Source of the DNA: Actinomadura rudentiformis
GTDB taxonomy: Bacteria; Actinomycetota; Actinomycetes; Streptosporangiales; Streptosporangiaceae
NCBI RefSeq assembly: GCF_008923185.1
Contig: NZ_WBMT01000021.1
Span: forward strand, 151,286-215,285
Length of the DNA stretch: 64,000 nucleotides
Reading direction: 5' to 3'
This document shows positions 25,998 to 34,779 of the stretch, piece by piece. The number at the start of each line of letters is the position of its first letter. Positions within the stretch are counted from its first letter, which is position 1. Position numbers and translations under genes: made by a program. The notes below the pieces were generated by a model. That model was not told the origin of the DNA. It did not search any database and was given only the letters and a program-made list of their open reading frames with translations.

Positions 25998-27191
25998 ATG
26001 CGTTCGATCAGTAGGCGTTCGATCAGTGCGGCGGAACGGCGGGCCCGGCTGGCGCTCCGGCACCGGCTGGCCCCGGCGGTCCGGACCGATGACGTCGTCG
26101 AGATCGCCCGGTCGCTCGTGGCGTTGCACGCCACCGACCCGGCCACCGTCTTCCTGTCCGTGGCGGCGCGCAGCAGGGCGGCGACTCCCGCCCTGGTCGA
26201 GAAGACCCTCTACGACGACCGGACCCTGCTGCGGATGCTCGCCATGCGGCGGACCATGTTCGTCGTCCCGGTCGAGCTGGTCCCCGTCCTGCAGGCCTCC
26301 TGCGCCGACGCCCTCGCGATCAAGCAGCGCCGGACGTACAGCCGGTTCCTGGAGCAGGCCGGGGTGGTCGACGGCGACATCGACGGATGGTGGCGCGATG
26401 TCGAGAACGCCACCCATGCGGCGCTGCTGGCCCGCGGCGAGGCGACCGGGGCCCAGCTGAGCAAGGACGAGCCGCGGCTGCGCACCCAGGTCGATCCCGC
26501 GCCGGGCAAGTCCTACTCCAGGCCCACGAGCATCACCACCTGGGTGCTCGTCACCCTCGGCGTCGAGGGGCGCATCGTGCGCGGCCGTCCCAACGGCTCC
26601 TGGATCAGCAGCCAGTACAAATGGTCCCCCATCGAGGCGTGGCTGCCCGGCGGCGTCCCCGCGATGCCCGCCGACGAGGCCCGGGCCGTGCTGCTCCGCG
26701 ACTGGCTCTGGTCGTTCGGCCCGGCGCCCGTGTCCGACCTGAAGTGGTGGACGGGCTGGACGCTGGGCGAGGTCAAGAAGGCCCTGACCCTGCTCGACGT
26801 CACCGAGGTCGATCTCGGCGGCACGACCGGGGTGCTGCTCACCGACGATCTCGAGCCGGTGGCGGCGCCCGATCCCTGGGCGTCGCTGCTGCCCGCGCTC
26901 GACCCGACGCCGATGGGCTGGCAGGCACGGTCCTGGTATCTGGGCGATCACGGGCCGGCGCTGTTCGACAAGAACGGCAACATCGGCCCGACCATCTGGT
27001 GGGACGGCCGCATCGTCGGCGGCTGGGCCCAGCGCAAGGACGGCGAGATCGCGATGCGCCTGCTGGAGGACGTGGGCGCCGACGCGGAGGCCGCGATCGA
27101 GGCCGAGGCGGCCCGTTTGCCCGGCTGGTACGGGGACGTCCGGGCGACCCCTCGCTTCCGCACGCCCCTGGAGCGCGAACTGACCACCTGA
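25998..27191 (+). CDS. Winged-helix protein of the AlkZ/YcaQ-like family
   Basis: 397 aa, ATG 25998. The family (HTH_42, DNA glycosylases related to AlkZ and YcaQ) has tandem winged helices that unhook interstrand crosslinks or act on alkylated bases. Consistent features: N-terminal HRLAPAVRTDDVVEIARSLVALHATDPATVFLS-like region, LAMRRTMFVVP, the Trp-rich DLKWWTGWTLGEVK segment, and the C-terminal IWWDGRIVGGWAQRKDGEI. Whether it is a true glycosylase or a relative cannot be settled from sequence. It begins 20 bp after the lipoprotein gene. Confidence 0.82.
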   Translation: MRSISRRSISAAERRARLALRHRLAPAVRTDDVVEIARSLVALHATDPATVFLSVAARSRAATPALVEKTLYDDRTLLRMLAMRRTMFVVPVELVPVLQASCADALAIKQRRTYSRFLEQAGVVDGDIDGWWRDVENATHAALLARGEATGAQLSKDEPRLRTQVDPAPGKSYSRPTSITTWVLVTLGVEGRIVRGRPNGSWISSQYKWSPIEAWLPGGVPAMPADEARAVLLRDWLWSFGPAPVSDLKWWTGWTLGEVKKALTLLDVTEVDLGGTTGVLLTDDLEPVAAPDPWASLLPALDPTPMGWQARSWYLGDHGPALFDKNGNIGPTIWWDGRIVGGWAQRKDGEIAMRLLEDVGADAEAAIEAEAARLPGWYGDVRATPRFRTPLERELTT

Positions 27192-27230
27192 GCTTCAATG
27201 CGGTCGCCCCGATCCGGGAAGATAGGAGGC

Positions 27231-28382
27231 ATGCCCGCAGAACGCATGCTCCCCACCCCGGAAGCCGAAGATCTCATCGCGCTGACCCGCGAGCTCTGCC
27301 GCAAGGAACTGGCGCCGCGCGCCGCCCCGGCGGAGGAGACCGGCACCTTCCCCCGCGACGTCTTCCGGCTGCTCGGCCGGAGCGGCCTGCTCGGCCTGCC
27401 CTACCCCGAGGATCAGGGCGGCGGCGGGCAGCCGTTCGAGGTTTACCTGCAGGTGCTGGAAGAGATCGCGTCGGTCTGGGCGTCGGTCGCCGTCGGCGTG
27501 AGCGTGCACTCCCTGGCCTGCTTCCCGCTGGCGAACTACGGCACCGAGGAGCAGCGCAAGCAGCTGCCCGAGCTGCTCGGCGGCGAACTGCTGGGCGGGT
27601 ACGCGCTGTCGGAGGCGCACGCGGGCTCGGACGCCGGGGCGCTCAGCACCCGGGCGCTCGCCGTGGACGACCACTACCTGGTCAGCGGCACCAAGACCTG
27701 GATCACGCACGGCGGCGAGGCCGACTTCTACGTGCTGTTCGCCCGTACGTCCGACGAGGGCAGCCGCGGCATCAGCTGCTTCCTCACCGAGGGGCAGATG
27801 CCCGGGCTGACGTTCGGGCCGCCGGAGCGCAAGATGGGCCTCACCGGCTCGACGACGGCGCAGCTGCACTTCGACAACGTCCGCGTCCCGTCCGAGTGGC
27901 GGCTCGGCGACGAGGGCCAGGGATTCCCGATCGCGCTCGCCGCGCTCGACTCCGGGCGGCTCGGCATCGCCGCCTGCGCGGTCGGGCTGGCGCAGGGCGC
28001 GCTGGACCACGCGGTCTCCTACGCCACCGAGCGCGAGCAGTTCGGCCGCCCGATCATCGCGAACCAGGGGCTGGCGTTCCTGCTGGCCGACATGGCGGCC
28101 GCCGTGGAGTCCGCCCGGGCCACCTATCTCGACGCGGCCCGGCGCAAGGACCGCGGGCTCCCGTTCGGGCGCCAGGCCTCCATCGCCAAGCTGGTCGCCA
28201 CGGACGCCGCGATGAAGGTGACGATCGACGCGGTCCAGGTGCTCGGCGGCTACGGCTACACTCGCGACTTCCCGGTGGAGCGCTACATGCGCGAGGCCAA
28301 GGTGATGCAGATCTTCGAGGGCACCAACCAGATCCAGCGCATGGTCATCGGCCGGCACCTCGCCAAGGACGCCGCGAAATGA
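27231..28382 (+). CDS. Acyl-CoA dehydrogenase
   Basis: 383 aa from ATG 27231 (AGGAGG just upstream; an ATG at 27198 is in frame but lacks a site). FAD enzyme oxidising acyl-CoA to enoyl-CoA. Signatures: GYALSEAHAGSDAGAL, SGTKTWITHGGEADFYVLFAR-like FAD region, ATEREQFGRPI, GGYGYTRDFPVERYMREAK, and the catalytic Glu in IFEGTNQIQR. Normal length. It ends 9 bp from a convergent gene. Chain-length specificity cannot be told. Confidence 0.93.
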   Translation: MPAERMLPTPEAEDLIALTRELCRKELAPRAAPAEETGTFPRDVFRLLGRSGLLGLPYPEDQGGGGQPFEVYLQVLEEIASVWASVAVGVSVHSLACFPLANYGTEEQRKQLPELLGGELLGGYALSEAHAGSDAGALSTRALAVDDHYLVSGTKTWITHGGEADFYVLFARTSDEGSRGISCFLTEGQMPGLTFGPPERKMGLTGSTTAQLHFDNVRVPSEWRLGDEGQGFPIALAALDSGRLGIAACAVGLAQGALDHAVSYATEREQFGRPIIANQGLAFLLADMAAAVESARATYLDAARRKDRGLPFGRQASIAKLVATDAAMKVTIDAVQVLGGYGYTRDFPVERYMREAKVMQIFEGTNQIQRMVIGRHLAKDAAK

Positions 28383-28391
28383 TCCTGGTGG

Positions 28392-29081
28392 TCAGCGGCT
28401 GAAGGGGCCCGGCGGGGGCATCTGGGGATACCCGCCGCCCGGCGGCCCCGCGGTCGGCGGCCCTGCGGTCGGCGGCCCTGCGGTCGGCGGGCGCTGCGCC
28501 CAGGCGCGGCGCTTGGAGTTGCGGCGCCGCAGCGGGATCACGATCGCGGCGATGACGCCGAGGCCGCCCAGGAAGAGCCCGCCGAGGAGGGCGAACCCCA
28601 GATAGCCGTCCACCGTGTCGTCGGGCGTGACCAGCAGCTCGCCGGTGGCACCCTGGCATGTCAGCCGCGCCTTGCCGGTCAGCGGCGCGTCGAAGGTCGC
28701 CACGTACCGGTAGGACGGGTAGTCCGTCGCGCTCCAGGAGTTCTTCTTGGTCAGCGGGATCGGGTCCGGCGAGCCCCCGTTGGCGGGGGTGATCGCGCAG
28801 GCCGCCGGCCCGGCGGCGTTGCCGCGGACGTAGACGAAGTAGGGGTGGCCCTGGTGGAGGTCGACCGTCAGGCCGTTCACCGGATCACCGCGCACCTTGG
28901 GGCCCGAGGCGATCTGGCTCTCCTCCCATTTGCCGATGAGCAGCCCGGTGAAGCCCACCACCGAACCCAGGATCAGCACGATCGGGAGCAGATACCACGC
29001 CGCGTGCGGCCGGATGGGCGCGGCCGGCGTCCAGGCCTGCCCCTGCGGCGGCAACATCGGCGCGTTCGGTCCAGCCCACAT
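28392..29081 (-). CDS. Membrane protein of unknown function with PPTAG repeats
   Basis: 229 aa from ATG 29081 (GGGGGAG upstream). N-terminal Pro-rich cytoplasmic segment, a helix (AWYLLPIVLILGSVVGFTGLLIG), an outside domain of about 100 residues with two Cys (AACAITPANGG, ARLTCQGATGE), a second helix (FALLGGLFLGGLGVIAAIVIP), and a basic then Pro-rich tail carrying PPTAG three times. Both ends should be cytoplasmic. No named domain recognised. Convergent with the acyl-CoA dehydrogenase, divergent from the hydrolase gene. Confidence 0.7.
   Translation of the reverse strand: MWAGPNAPMLPPQGQAWTPAAPIRPHAAWYLLPIVLILGSVVGFTGLLIGKWEESQIASGPKVRGDPVNGLTVDLHQGHPYFVYVRGNAAGPAACAITPANGGSPDPIPLTKKNSWSATDYPSYRYVATFDAPLTGKARLTCQGATGELLVTPDDTVDGYLGFALLGGLFLGGLGVIAAIVIPLRRRNSKRRAWAQRPPTAGPPTAGPPTAGPPGGGYPQMPPPGPFSR
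28451..28495 (-). repeat. 15-bp tandem repeat, three copies
   Basis: CGGTCGGCGGCCCTG twice and a third near copy; encodes the PPTAG repeats at the C-terminus of the membrane protein at 28392-29081. In frame, so length changes would not disrupt the gene. Confidence 0.85.
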
Positions 29082-29313
29082 GCTCGATCTCCCCCGCTGG
29101 TCAACGCTGTGAGCGCCACGATGCCAAAGAAAACGGCCGCCCGCCATACGGCGTTTCACCAGGACGGAGCGGTGTCCCCGGCGCGATGGGGCACCGGCCG
29201 GGATGCCGTCAGGCGGCACGAACGGCTACCGTTACCAGGTAGTAGCACCCGACCTGGCCGACGGAGACCCGTTCACCCACCCCGCCGGGCTCGTACGGCG
29301 CTCTGGAGACAGC

Positions 29314-31020
29314 ATGGCCTTGAGGGACCGCCTCCCCGCCTCGCCGATCAGACTCCCACGCCCGCGTGGCCTGCCCCGCTACACGGTCCACCGCGACATT
29401 CCCGTCGTCATGCCCGACGGCGCGACCCTGCTGGCCGACCGGTTCGTGCCGACCGGCGTGCGGCGCCCACCGCCCACGATCCTGGTCCGCACGCCGTACG
29501 GGCGGCGCGGCCCGGCGTCGGTCATCAACGGCCTGCCGCTCGTGCCGTTCGGCTTCCAGCTGGTCGTGCAGAGCGTGCGCGGCACGTTCGGATCCGAGGG
29601 CGAGTTCGACCCGCTCACCAACGAACGGGAGGACGGCCTCGCCACGGTGCGCTGGCTGAAGGACCAGGACTGGTTCAACGGCTCGTTCGCCACCTACGGG
29701 CCGAGCTATCTCGGCTACACGGCCTGGGCGTCGGCCGCCGAGGCCGGGCCCGAGCTGAAGGCGATGGCGCTGCAGATCACCACCTCGTCGATCTTGGACG
29801 CGGCGTACGTCGGCGGCTCGTTCGCCCTGGAGTCGGCGCTCACCTGGAGCGACCTCACCGCGCGGCAGCAGACACCGCTCGGCATGCTCACCGCGCCGCT
29901 CACCGCGCGGCGCCGGGTGCTGAGGGCGGCCCGCAGCGGCCGGGCACCAGTGGAGCTGGACCTGCTGACGGGCGGCTCGCCGCTGCGCTTCTACCGTGAT
30001 CTGCTGGCCGGGCACGGCCACGAGCCGGGCTCGGACTTCTGGCTCAAGCGCGACTTCAGCGGCACGGTCGGCGAGGTCACCGCGCCCGTCTCGCTGATGG
30101 GCGGGTGGTACGACATCTTCCTGCCGTGGGAGATCAAGGACTATCTGGCACTGCGGGCGGCCGGGAACCACCCGTACCTCACCATCGGCCCCTGGTGGCA
30201 CACCGACGCCCGGCACGGGCTGGTCGCGTTCCGCGAGTCGCTGGCCTGGTTCCGCGCGCACCTGCGGGGCGACTTCTCCGGGCTGCGCGCCAACCCTGTC
30301 CGGGTGTACGTCACGGGGGCGCGGGAGTGGCGCGACTACCGGGACTGGCCGCCGCCCGGGATGACGCAGCGGCGCTGGCACCTGCACTCCGGCGGTGGGC
30401 TCGGTGAGGACGGACCGCAGGAGCGGCCGGGCAGCTCCTACCGCTTCGACCCGGCGCGGCCGACGCCCGCGCTCGGCGGCCCCACCCTGCTGGGCAGCTC
30501 CAAGCCCGTCGACAACAGGCCGCTGGAGAATCGTCCGGACGTGCTGGTCTTCACCTCCTCCGAGCTCACCGAGGATCTGGACGTGATCGGCCCGGTGGCC
30601 GCCGACCTGTTCGTCCGGTCGAGCCGCGAGCACACCGACTTCATCGTGCGGTTGTGCGACGTCGCACCCGACGGCGTGTCCCTGAACGTGTGCGAGGGAG
30701 GGCTCCGGCTCGACCCGGACCGGCCGGTGGCGGACAAGCCCGTCGGCACCGAGGGGGTGCGGCGGATCGCGGTCGACCTGTGGCCGACGGGGCACCGGTT
30801 CCGGCGCGGCCACCGCGTCCGCGTGCACGTGACCAGCGGCGCCTACCCCAAGGTCGCCGCCAATCCGGGCACCGGCGGGCCGCTGGACGGGGTCGGCGAG
30901 TTCCTCCCGGCCGACCAGGAGCTCTTCCATGATCCCGACCATCCGTCGGCGATCCTGCTGCCCGTGGTCGAGCGCTCGCCCGAGGCGGCCATCCCCGACC
31001 CCGCCGCCGAGGAGACCTGA
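29314..31020 (+). CDS. CocE/NonD-family hydrolase (X-Pro dipeptidyl-peptidase type)
   Basis: 568 aa from ATG 29314 (GGAG 6 nt upstream; an upstream ATG at 29203 adds an unrelated 37 residues). Alpha/beta-hydrolase with nucleophile motif TYGPSYLGYTAW (G-x-S-Y-x-G), oxyanion region LVRTPYGRRGP, SVRGTFGSEGEF, catalytic Asp region SLMGGWYDIFLPWE, and His region WWHTDARHG. The C-terminal jelly-roll domain (SSELTEDLDVIGPVAADLFV through HRFRRGHRVRVHVTSGAYPK) is typical. Family members hydrolyse esters or peptides; the substrate here is unknown. No signal peptide. Confidence 0.9.
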   Translation: MALRDRLPASPIRLPRPRGLPRYTVHRDIPVVMPDGATLLADRFVPTGVRRPPPTILVRTPYGRRGPASVINGLPLVPFGFQLVVQSVRGTFGSEGEFDPLTNEREDGLATVRWLKDQDWFNGSFATYGPSYLGYTAWASAAEAGPELKAMALQITTSSILDAAYVGGSFALESALTWSDLTARQQTPLGMLTAPLTARRRVLRAARSGRAPVELDLLTGGSPLRFYRDLLAGHGHEPGSDFWLKRDFSGTVGEVTAPVSLMGGWYDIFLPWEIKDYLALRAAGNHPYLTIGPWWHTDARHGLVAFRESLAWFRAHLRGDFSGLRANPVRVYVTGAREWRDYRDWPPPGMTQRRWHLHSGGGLGEDGPQERPGSSYRFDPARPTPALGGPTLLGSSKPVDNRPLENRPDVLVFTSSELTEDLDVIGPVAADLFVRSSREHTDFIVRLCDVAPDGVSLNVCEGGLRLDPDRPVADKPVGTEGVRRIAVDLWPTGHRFRRGHRVRVHVTSGAYPKVAANPGTGGPLDGVGEFLPADQELFHDPDHPSAILLPVVERSPEAAIPDPAAEET

Positions 31021-31079
31021 CGCAAAATTGAGATGCCGTCCGCATGGCCTCCACCTACGATCGGCGTTTTGGGGAGGCC

Positions 31080-32675
31080 ATGGGACACATCGACGTGAGC
31101 GGAGTGACGTTCGTCCTGCCGGACGGGCGGCTGCTCCTCAACGAGGTGTCGTTCCGGGTCGGCGAGGGCGTCAAGGCGGCGCTGGTCGGCCCGAACGGCG
31201 CGGGCAAGACCACGCTGCTCCGCCTGATCGCCGGAGAGATCACGCCGGTCGAGGGCGGTGTGGCCTCGTCCGGCGGGCTGGGCGTGCTGCGCCAGTTCGT
31301 CGCCGGCGACCGGACGCTCCGGGAGCTGCTCCTCGCCGTCGCGCCCGAACGGGTGCGCGACACCGCCGACGCGCTGGAGCGGGCGGAGGCCGCGCTGGGC
31401 GAGGACGAGGCGAGCCAGCTCGCGTACGCGCAGGCCATCACCGATTTCACCGACGCGGGCGGCTATGACCTCGAAGTCGTCTGGGACGCGTGCGCCACCT
31501 CGGCGCTGGGTCTCACGTACGACGCCGTCCGTGACCGCAAGGCGGGCACGCTCTCGGGCGGCGAGCAGAAGCGGCTGATGCTGGAGGCGCTGCTGCGCGG
31601 ACCGGACCAGGTGCTCCTCCTGGACGAGCCGGACAACTACCTGGACGTGCCGGGCAAGGAGTGGCTGGAAGAGCAGCTCCGAGCCACGTCCAAGACCGTT
31701 CTGCTGATCTCGCACGACCGCCAGCTCCTCGCCAACGCCGCCGACCGCATCGTCACGGTGGAGGATCGTACGGTCTGGGTGCACGGCGGCGGCTTCGCCA
31801 CGTACGCGCAGGCCCGGCAGGACCGCGCCGCCCGGCTCGACGAACTGCGCCGCCGGTGGGACGAGGAGCACGCGAAGCTGAGACGACTCGTCAGCATGCT
31901 GCGGCAGAAGGCCAGCACCAATGACTCGATGTCGTCCGCCTACCACGCCGCGGTGACCCGGCTGAAACGCTTCGAGGAGGCCGGGCCGCCGCAGTCCCCT
32001 CCCAAGGAGCAGAACATCCGGATGCGCCTGCGCGGCGGCCGCACCGGCAAGCGCGCGGTGATCTGCGAGGGGCTGGAGCTGACCGGGCTGATGCGGCCGT
32101 TCGACCTGGAGGTCTGGTACGGGGAGCGCATCGCGGTGCTGGGTTCCAACGGCTCGGGGAAGTCGCAGTTCCTCAAGCTCCTCGCGGGCCGGCCCGTCGC
32201 GCACACGGGCGTCGCGCGGCTCGGCGCCCGCGTCGTCGCCGGGCATTTCGTCCAGACGCACACCCGCCCGGACTTGCACGGCCGCACGGCGGACGAGATC
32301 GTCATGACCGAGAACGCGCTGACCCTCAACGAGGCCATGCGGGCGCTCGCGCGCTACGAGCTGGCGCCCACCCGCCGCCAGCCGTTCGAGACGCTCTCCG
32401 GCGGCCAGCAGGCGCGGCTGCAGATCCTCCTGCTGGAGCTGTCCGGCTGCACGCTGCTGCTCCTGGACGAGCCGACCGACAACCTCGACCTGGCCAGCGC
32501 CGAGGCGCTCCAGGAAGGCCTGAACGGCTTCGCCGGGACCGTCCTGGCGGTGACGCACGACCGCTGGTTCGCCGCCGACTTCGACCGCTACCTGATCTTC
32601 CGCGGTGACGGCCGGGTCCACGAATCCGCCGAGCCGAGCTGGCACGAACCCCGGGTCGACCGTCCCCGGGCCTGA
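31080..32675 (+). CDS. ABC-F family ATPase
   Basis: 531 aa from ATG 31080 (GGGGAGG upstream). Two ATPase domains in one chain and no membrane segments. First: VGPNGAGKTT, LSGGEQKR, LLLDEPDNYLDVPG. Second: GSNGSGKSQF, LSGGQQAR, LLLDEPTDNLD. A charged linker of about 80 residues (RRRWDEEHAKLRRLVSMLRQK and following) lies between them. ABC-F proteins bind the ribosomal E site and either aid translation or protect from antibiotics. No resistance partner is adjacent, so a role in resistance is open. Confidence 0.92.
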   Translation: MGHIDVSGVTFVLPDGRLLLNEVSFRVGEGVKAALVGPNGAGKTTLLRLIAGEITPVEGGVASSGGLGVLRQFVAGDRTLRELLLAVAPERVRDTADALERAEAALGEDEASQLAYAQAITDFTDAGGYDLEVVWDACATSALGLTYDAVRDRKAGTLSGGEQKRLMLEALLRGPDQVLLLDEPDNYLDVPGKEWLEEQLRATSKTVLLISHDRQLLANAADRIVTVEDRTVWVHGGGFATYAQARQDRAARLDELRRRWDEEHAKLRRLVSMLRQKASTNDSMSSAYHAAVTRLKRFEEAGPPQSPPKEQNIRMRLRGGRTGKRAVICEGLELTGLMRPFDLEVWYGERIAVLGSNGSGKSQFLKLLAGRPVAHTGVARLGARVVAGHFVQTHTRPDLHGRTADEIVMTENALTLNEAMRALARYELAPTRRQPFETLSGGQQARLQILLLELSGCTLLLLDEPTDNLDLASAEALQEGLNGFAGTVLAVTHDRWFAADFDRYLIFRGDGRVHESAEPSWHEPRVDRPRA

Positions 32676-32687
32676 TCGTTCCCGTGC

Positions 32688-32718
32688 TTGACCTCAACCG
32701 CGGTTGAGGAAACAGGAT
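32688..32718 (+). promoter_or_regulatory. SoxR-like operator inside an overlong-spacer promoter
   Basis: TTGACC (32688-32693) and CAGGAT (32713-32718) are 19 bp apart, the overlong spacer typical of MerR-family activation. Within it lies the perfect 18-bp palindrome CCTCAACCGCGGTTGAGG (32692-32709). Its half-sites CCTCAA and TTGAGG and their 6-bp separation match the SoxR box. The predicted start, 7 nt after the -10, is the A of ATG 32725, so the transcript would be leaderless. SoxR senses redox-active compounds in streptomycetes. Regulation here is inferred from the operator; no soxR gene lies in this window. Confidence 0.7.
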
Positions 32719-32724
32719 CAGCGT

Positions 32725-33126
32725 ATGAGTCTGAACGCGAACGAACTCGCCTATCTGAAGAGCCAGCCGTTGGCGCGGCTGGCCACCGTCGGCCCCAAGG
32801 GCGACCCGCAGAACAACCCCGTCGGAGTCAGCTACAACGCCGAGACCGGGACGATCGACATCTACGGCTACAACCTGGGCGCGACCCGAAAGTTTCGTAA
32901 TGTCCAGGGGAACGACCAGGTCGCGCTGGTCATGGACGATCTCGTCTCCACCGACCCCTGGGAGGTACGGGGCCTGGAGATCCGCGGGCGCGCCGAGGCG
33001 ATCAGCGGGATCACCCCGCCCGCGCCCTATTTCAGCAGCGAGGTCATCCGGATCCACCCGCGGACGGTGTTCTCATGGGGCGTCGAGCCCGGCACCGAAG
33101 GCATGATCAAGCGGACGGTCGGCTGA
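32725..33126 (+). CDS. PPOX-class F420-dependent oxidoreductase
   Basis: 133 aa from ATG 32725. Split-barrel FMN/F420-binding fold of the pyridoxamine-phosphate-oxidase superfamily: LARLATVGPKGDPQNNPVGV, TIDIYGYNLGATRKFRN, VALVMDDLVS, EVRGLEIRGRAEAI and RIHPRTVFSWGVEP. The short form with GATRKFRN is typical of actinobacterial F420-dependent reductases. The promoter carries a SoxR-like palindrome and appears to start transcription at the ATG, pointing to a role in answering redox-cycling compounds. It overlaps the convergent ATP-grasp gene by 20 nt at the 3' ends. Confidence 0.88.
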   Translation: MSLNANELAYLKSQPLARLATVGPKGDPQNNPVGVSYNAETGTIDIYGYNLGATRKFRNVQGNDQVALVMDDLVSTDPWEVRGLEIRGRAEAISGITPPAPYFSSEVIRIHPRTVFSWGVEPGTEGMIKRTVG

Positions 33127-33964
33127 CCCGGCGCGCGATGGCCCGGGCGTAGCGGGCGGCCGAGCCGGGGGCGTGCTGCAGGAAGAGCGCGGGCTCGGTC
33201 AGCTCCAGCTCCAGGACCACGGGCGCGCCGTCCGGGCCGGGAACGAGATCCACGCGAGCGTAGAGCAGATCGCCCGGAACGGCGGCGAGCGCCCGGGCCG
33301 CGACCGCGAGCTGCTCGGGCGTCGCCTCCGCGGCGGTGATGTCGCCGCCGTTGGGGGCGTCCAGCAGCCCGGCGCCGGCCTTGAGGATCGGTGCCTTGCG
33401 GGCGGCATGGCTGAACTCGCGGTCGCAGAAGAGCAGCGCGGTCTCGCCCGCGGTGTCGATCGCGGACAGATAGGGCTGGATCATGACCGTGCGACCCGCC
33501 TCGCGCAGGGACCGCAGATGGGCGCGCGCCTTGTCCTTCTCTCCGGCGCGCCAGCGGGCGGTGTCGCGCGAACCCGCGGAGACGGCCGGCTTGATGACGT
33601 ACTCGGGCCAGTCCGCGGGGACGTCGTCCAGGTCCCAGCGGGTCGGGACGACCGGCACCCCCGCCTCGTCGAGGTCCCGGAGATAGCGCTTGTCGGTGTT
33701 CCAGCGCAGGACACCGGCGGGGTTGAGGAGGCGCGGGACCCGATCGGCCCAGGCGAGGAACTCGTCGAGGCGGGCGGTGTAGTCCCAGGTCGTACGGACG
33801 ACGACGAGGTCGTAGGAGTCCCAGTCGGCATCGGGGTCGTCCCAGCTGACCACCTCGGCGCCGAGGCCCTCGGCGATGAGGGCCGCGGACAGCTCCCGGA
33901 CGTCGTCGTTGCCGTCGGGCATGCCGGAGAAGGTCGCCAAGGCGACATGGGCTTGCGGAGTCAT
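33107..33964 (-). CDS. ATP-grasp domain protein
   Basis: 285 aa from ATG 33964 (GAGG 8 nt upstream). N-terminal Rossmann-like segment (MTPQAHVALATFSGMPDG, DLVVVRTTWDYTARLDEFLAW), then an ATP-grasp fold: EYVIKPAVSAGSRDTARW (ATP Lys), VMIQPYLSAIDTAGETALLF, and VDLVPGPDGAPVVLELELTEPALFL with metal ligands Asp/Glu. It resembles the glutathione synthetase-like or RimK-like ligases and probably forms an amide or peptide bond to a carboxylate; the substrate is unknown. It follows hisF on the same strand with a 44-bp gap, but no His role is evident. Confidence 0.82.
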   Translation of the reverse strand: MTPQAHVALATFSGMPDGNDDVRELSAALIAEGLGAEVVSWDDPDADWDSYDLVVVRTTWDYTARLDEFLAWADRVPRLLNPAGVLRWNTDKRYLRDLDEAGVPVVPTRWDLDDVPADWPEYVIKPAVSAGSRDTARWRAGEKDKARAHLRSLREAGRTVMIQPYLSAIDTAGETALLFCDREFSHAARKAPILKAGAGLLDAPNGGDITAAEATPEQLAVAARALAAVPGDLLYARVDLVPGPDGAPVVLELELTEPALFLQHAPGSAARYARAIARRVSRPSA

Positions 33965-34008
33965 GCGGTGAACCTCGGGGGGAGACAGTAGTGGGGAGTG
34001 ACGGTCGT

Positions 34009-34779
34009 TCAGCGAACGGGGTGGCCGGACGCGCGGAGGGCGTCCTTGACCTCGGAGATCTTCAGATCGCCGAAGTGGAAGACGCTCGCGGCCAGGACGG
34101 CGTCCGCACCGGAGTCGACGGCCGGGGCGAAGTGCTCCAGCGCGCCCGCGCCGCCGCTGGCGATCACGGGCACCGAGACGGCCGCCCGGACCTGGCGCAG
34201 CATCTCCAGGTCGAAGCCGTTCTTGGTGCCGTCGGCGTCCATGGAGTTGAGGAGGATCTCGCCGACCCCCAGCTCCTCGCCGCGGCGAGCCCACTCGATG
34301 ACGTCGATGCCGGTGCCTTTGCGGCCGCCGTGCGTGGTGACCTCGTAGCCCGACTCGGTCGTGGTGTCGCCTGTCACGCGGCGCGCGTCGACCGACAGGA
34401 CGATGCACTGGGAGCCGAAGCGGTGGGCGGCCTCCTGGAGGAACTCCGGGCGCGCGATCGCGGCCGTGTTGACCGACACCTTGTCGGCCCCGGCGCGCAG
34501 GAGCCTGTCCACGTCGTCCACGGCGCGGATGCCGCCGCCGACGGTGAGCGGGATGAAGACCTGCTCGGCCGTGCGGCGCACCACGTCGTACGTGGTCTCG
34601 CGGTCGCCGCTGGAGGCGGTGATGTCGAGGAACGTGAGCTCGTCGGCGCCCTCGGCGTCGTAGCGGCGCGCGAGCTCCACTGGATCTCCGGCGTCGCGCA
34701 GGTTCTGGAACTTGACGCCCTTGACGACGCGCCCGGCGTCCACGTCCAGGCACGGGATCACGCGTACGGCGACGCTCAT
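34009..34779 (-). CDS. hisF: Imidazole glycerol phosphate synthase, cyclase subunit
   Basis: 256 aa, ATG 34779 overlapping the hisA stop (ATGA). TIM barrel with VRVIPCLDVDAGRVVKGV (catalytic Asp), PLTVGGGIRAVDD, ADKVSVNTAAI, MDADGTKNGFD (catalytic Asp) and VPVIASGGAG. With HisH it makes IGP and AICAR, using ammonia from HisH. Last his gene of the operon. Confidence 0.98.
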   Translation of the reverse strand: MSVAVRVIPCLDVDAGRVVKGVKFQNLRDAGDPVELARRYDAEGADELTFLDITASSGDRETTYDVVRRTAEQVFIPLTVGGGIRAVDDVDRLLRAGADKVSVNTAAIARPEFLQEAAHRFGSQCIVLSVDARRVTGDTTTESGYEVTTHGGRKGTGIDVIEWARRGEELGVGEILLNSMDADGTKNGFDLEMLRQVRAAVSVPVIASGGAGALEHFAPAVDSGADAVLAASVFHFGDLKISEVKDALRASGHPVR

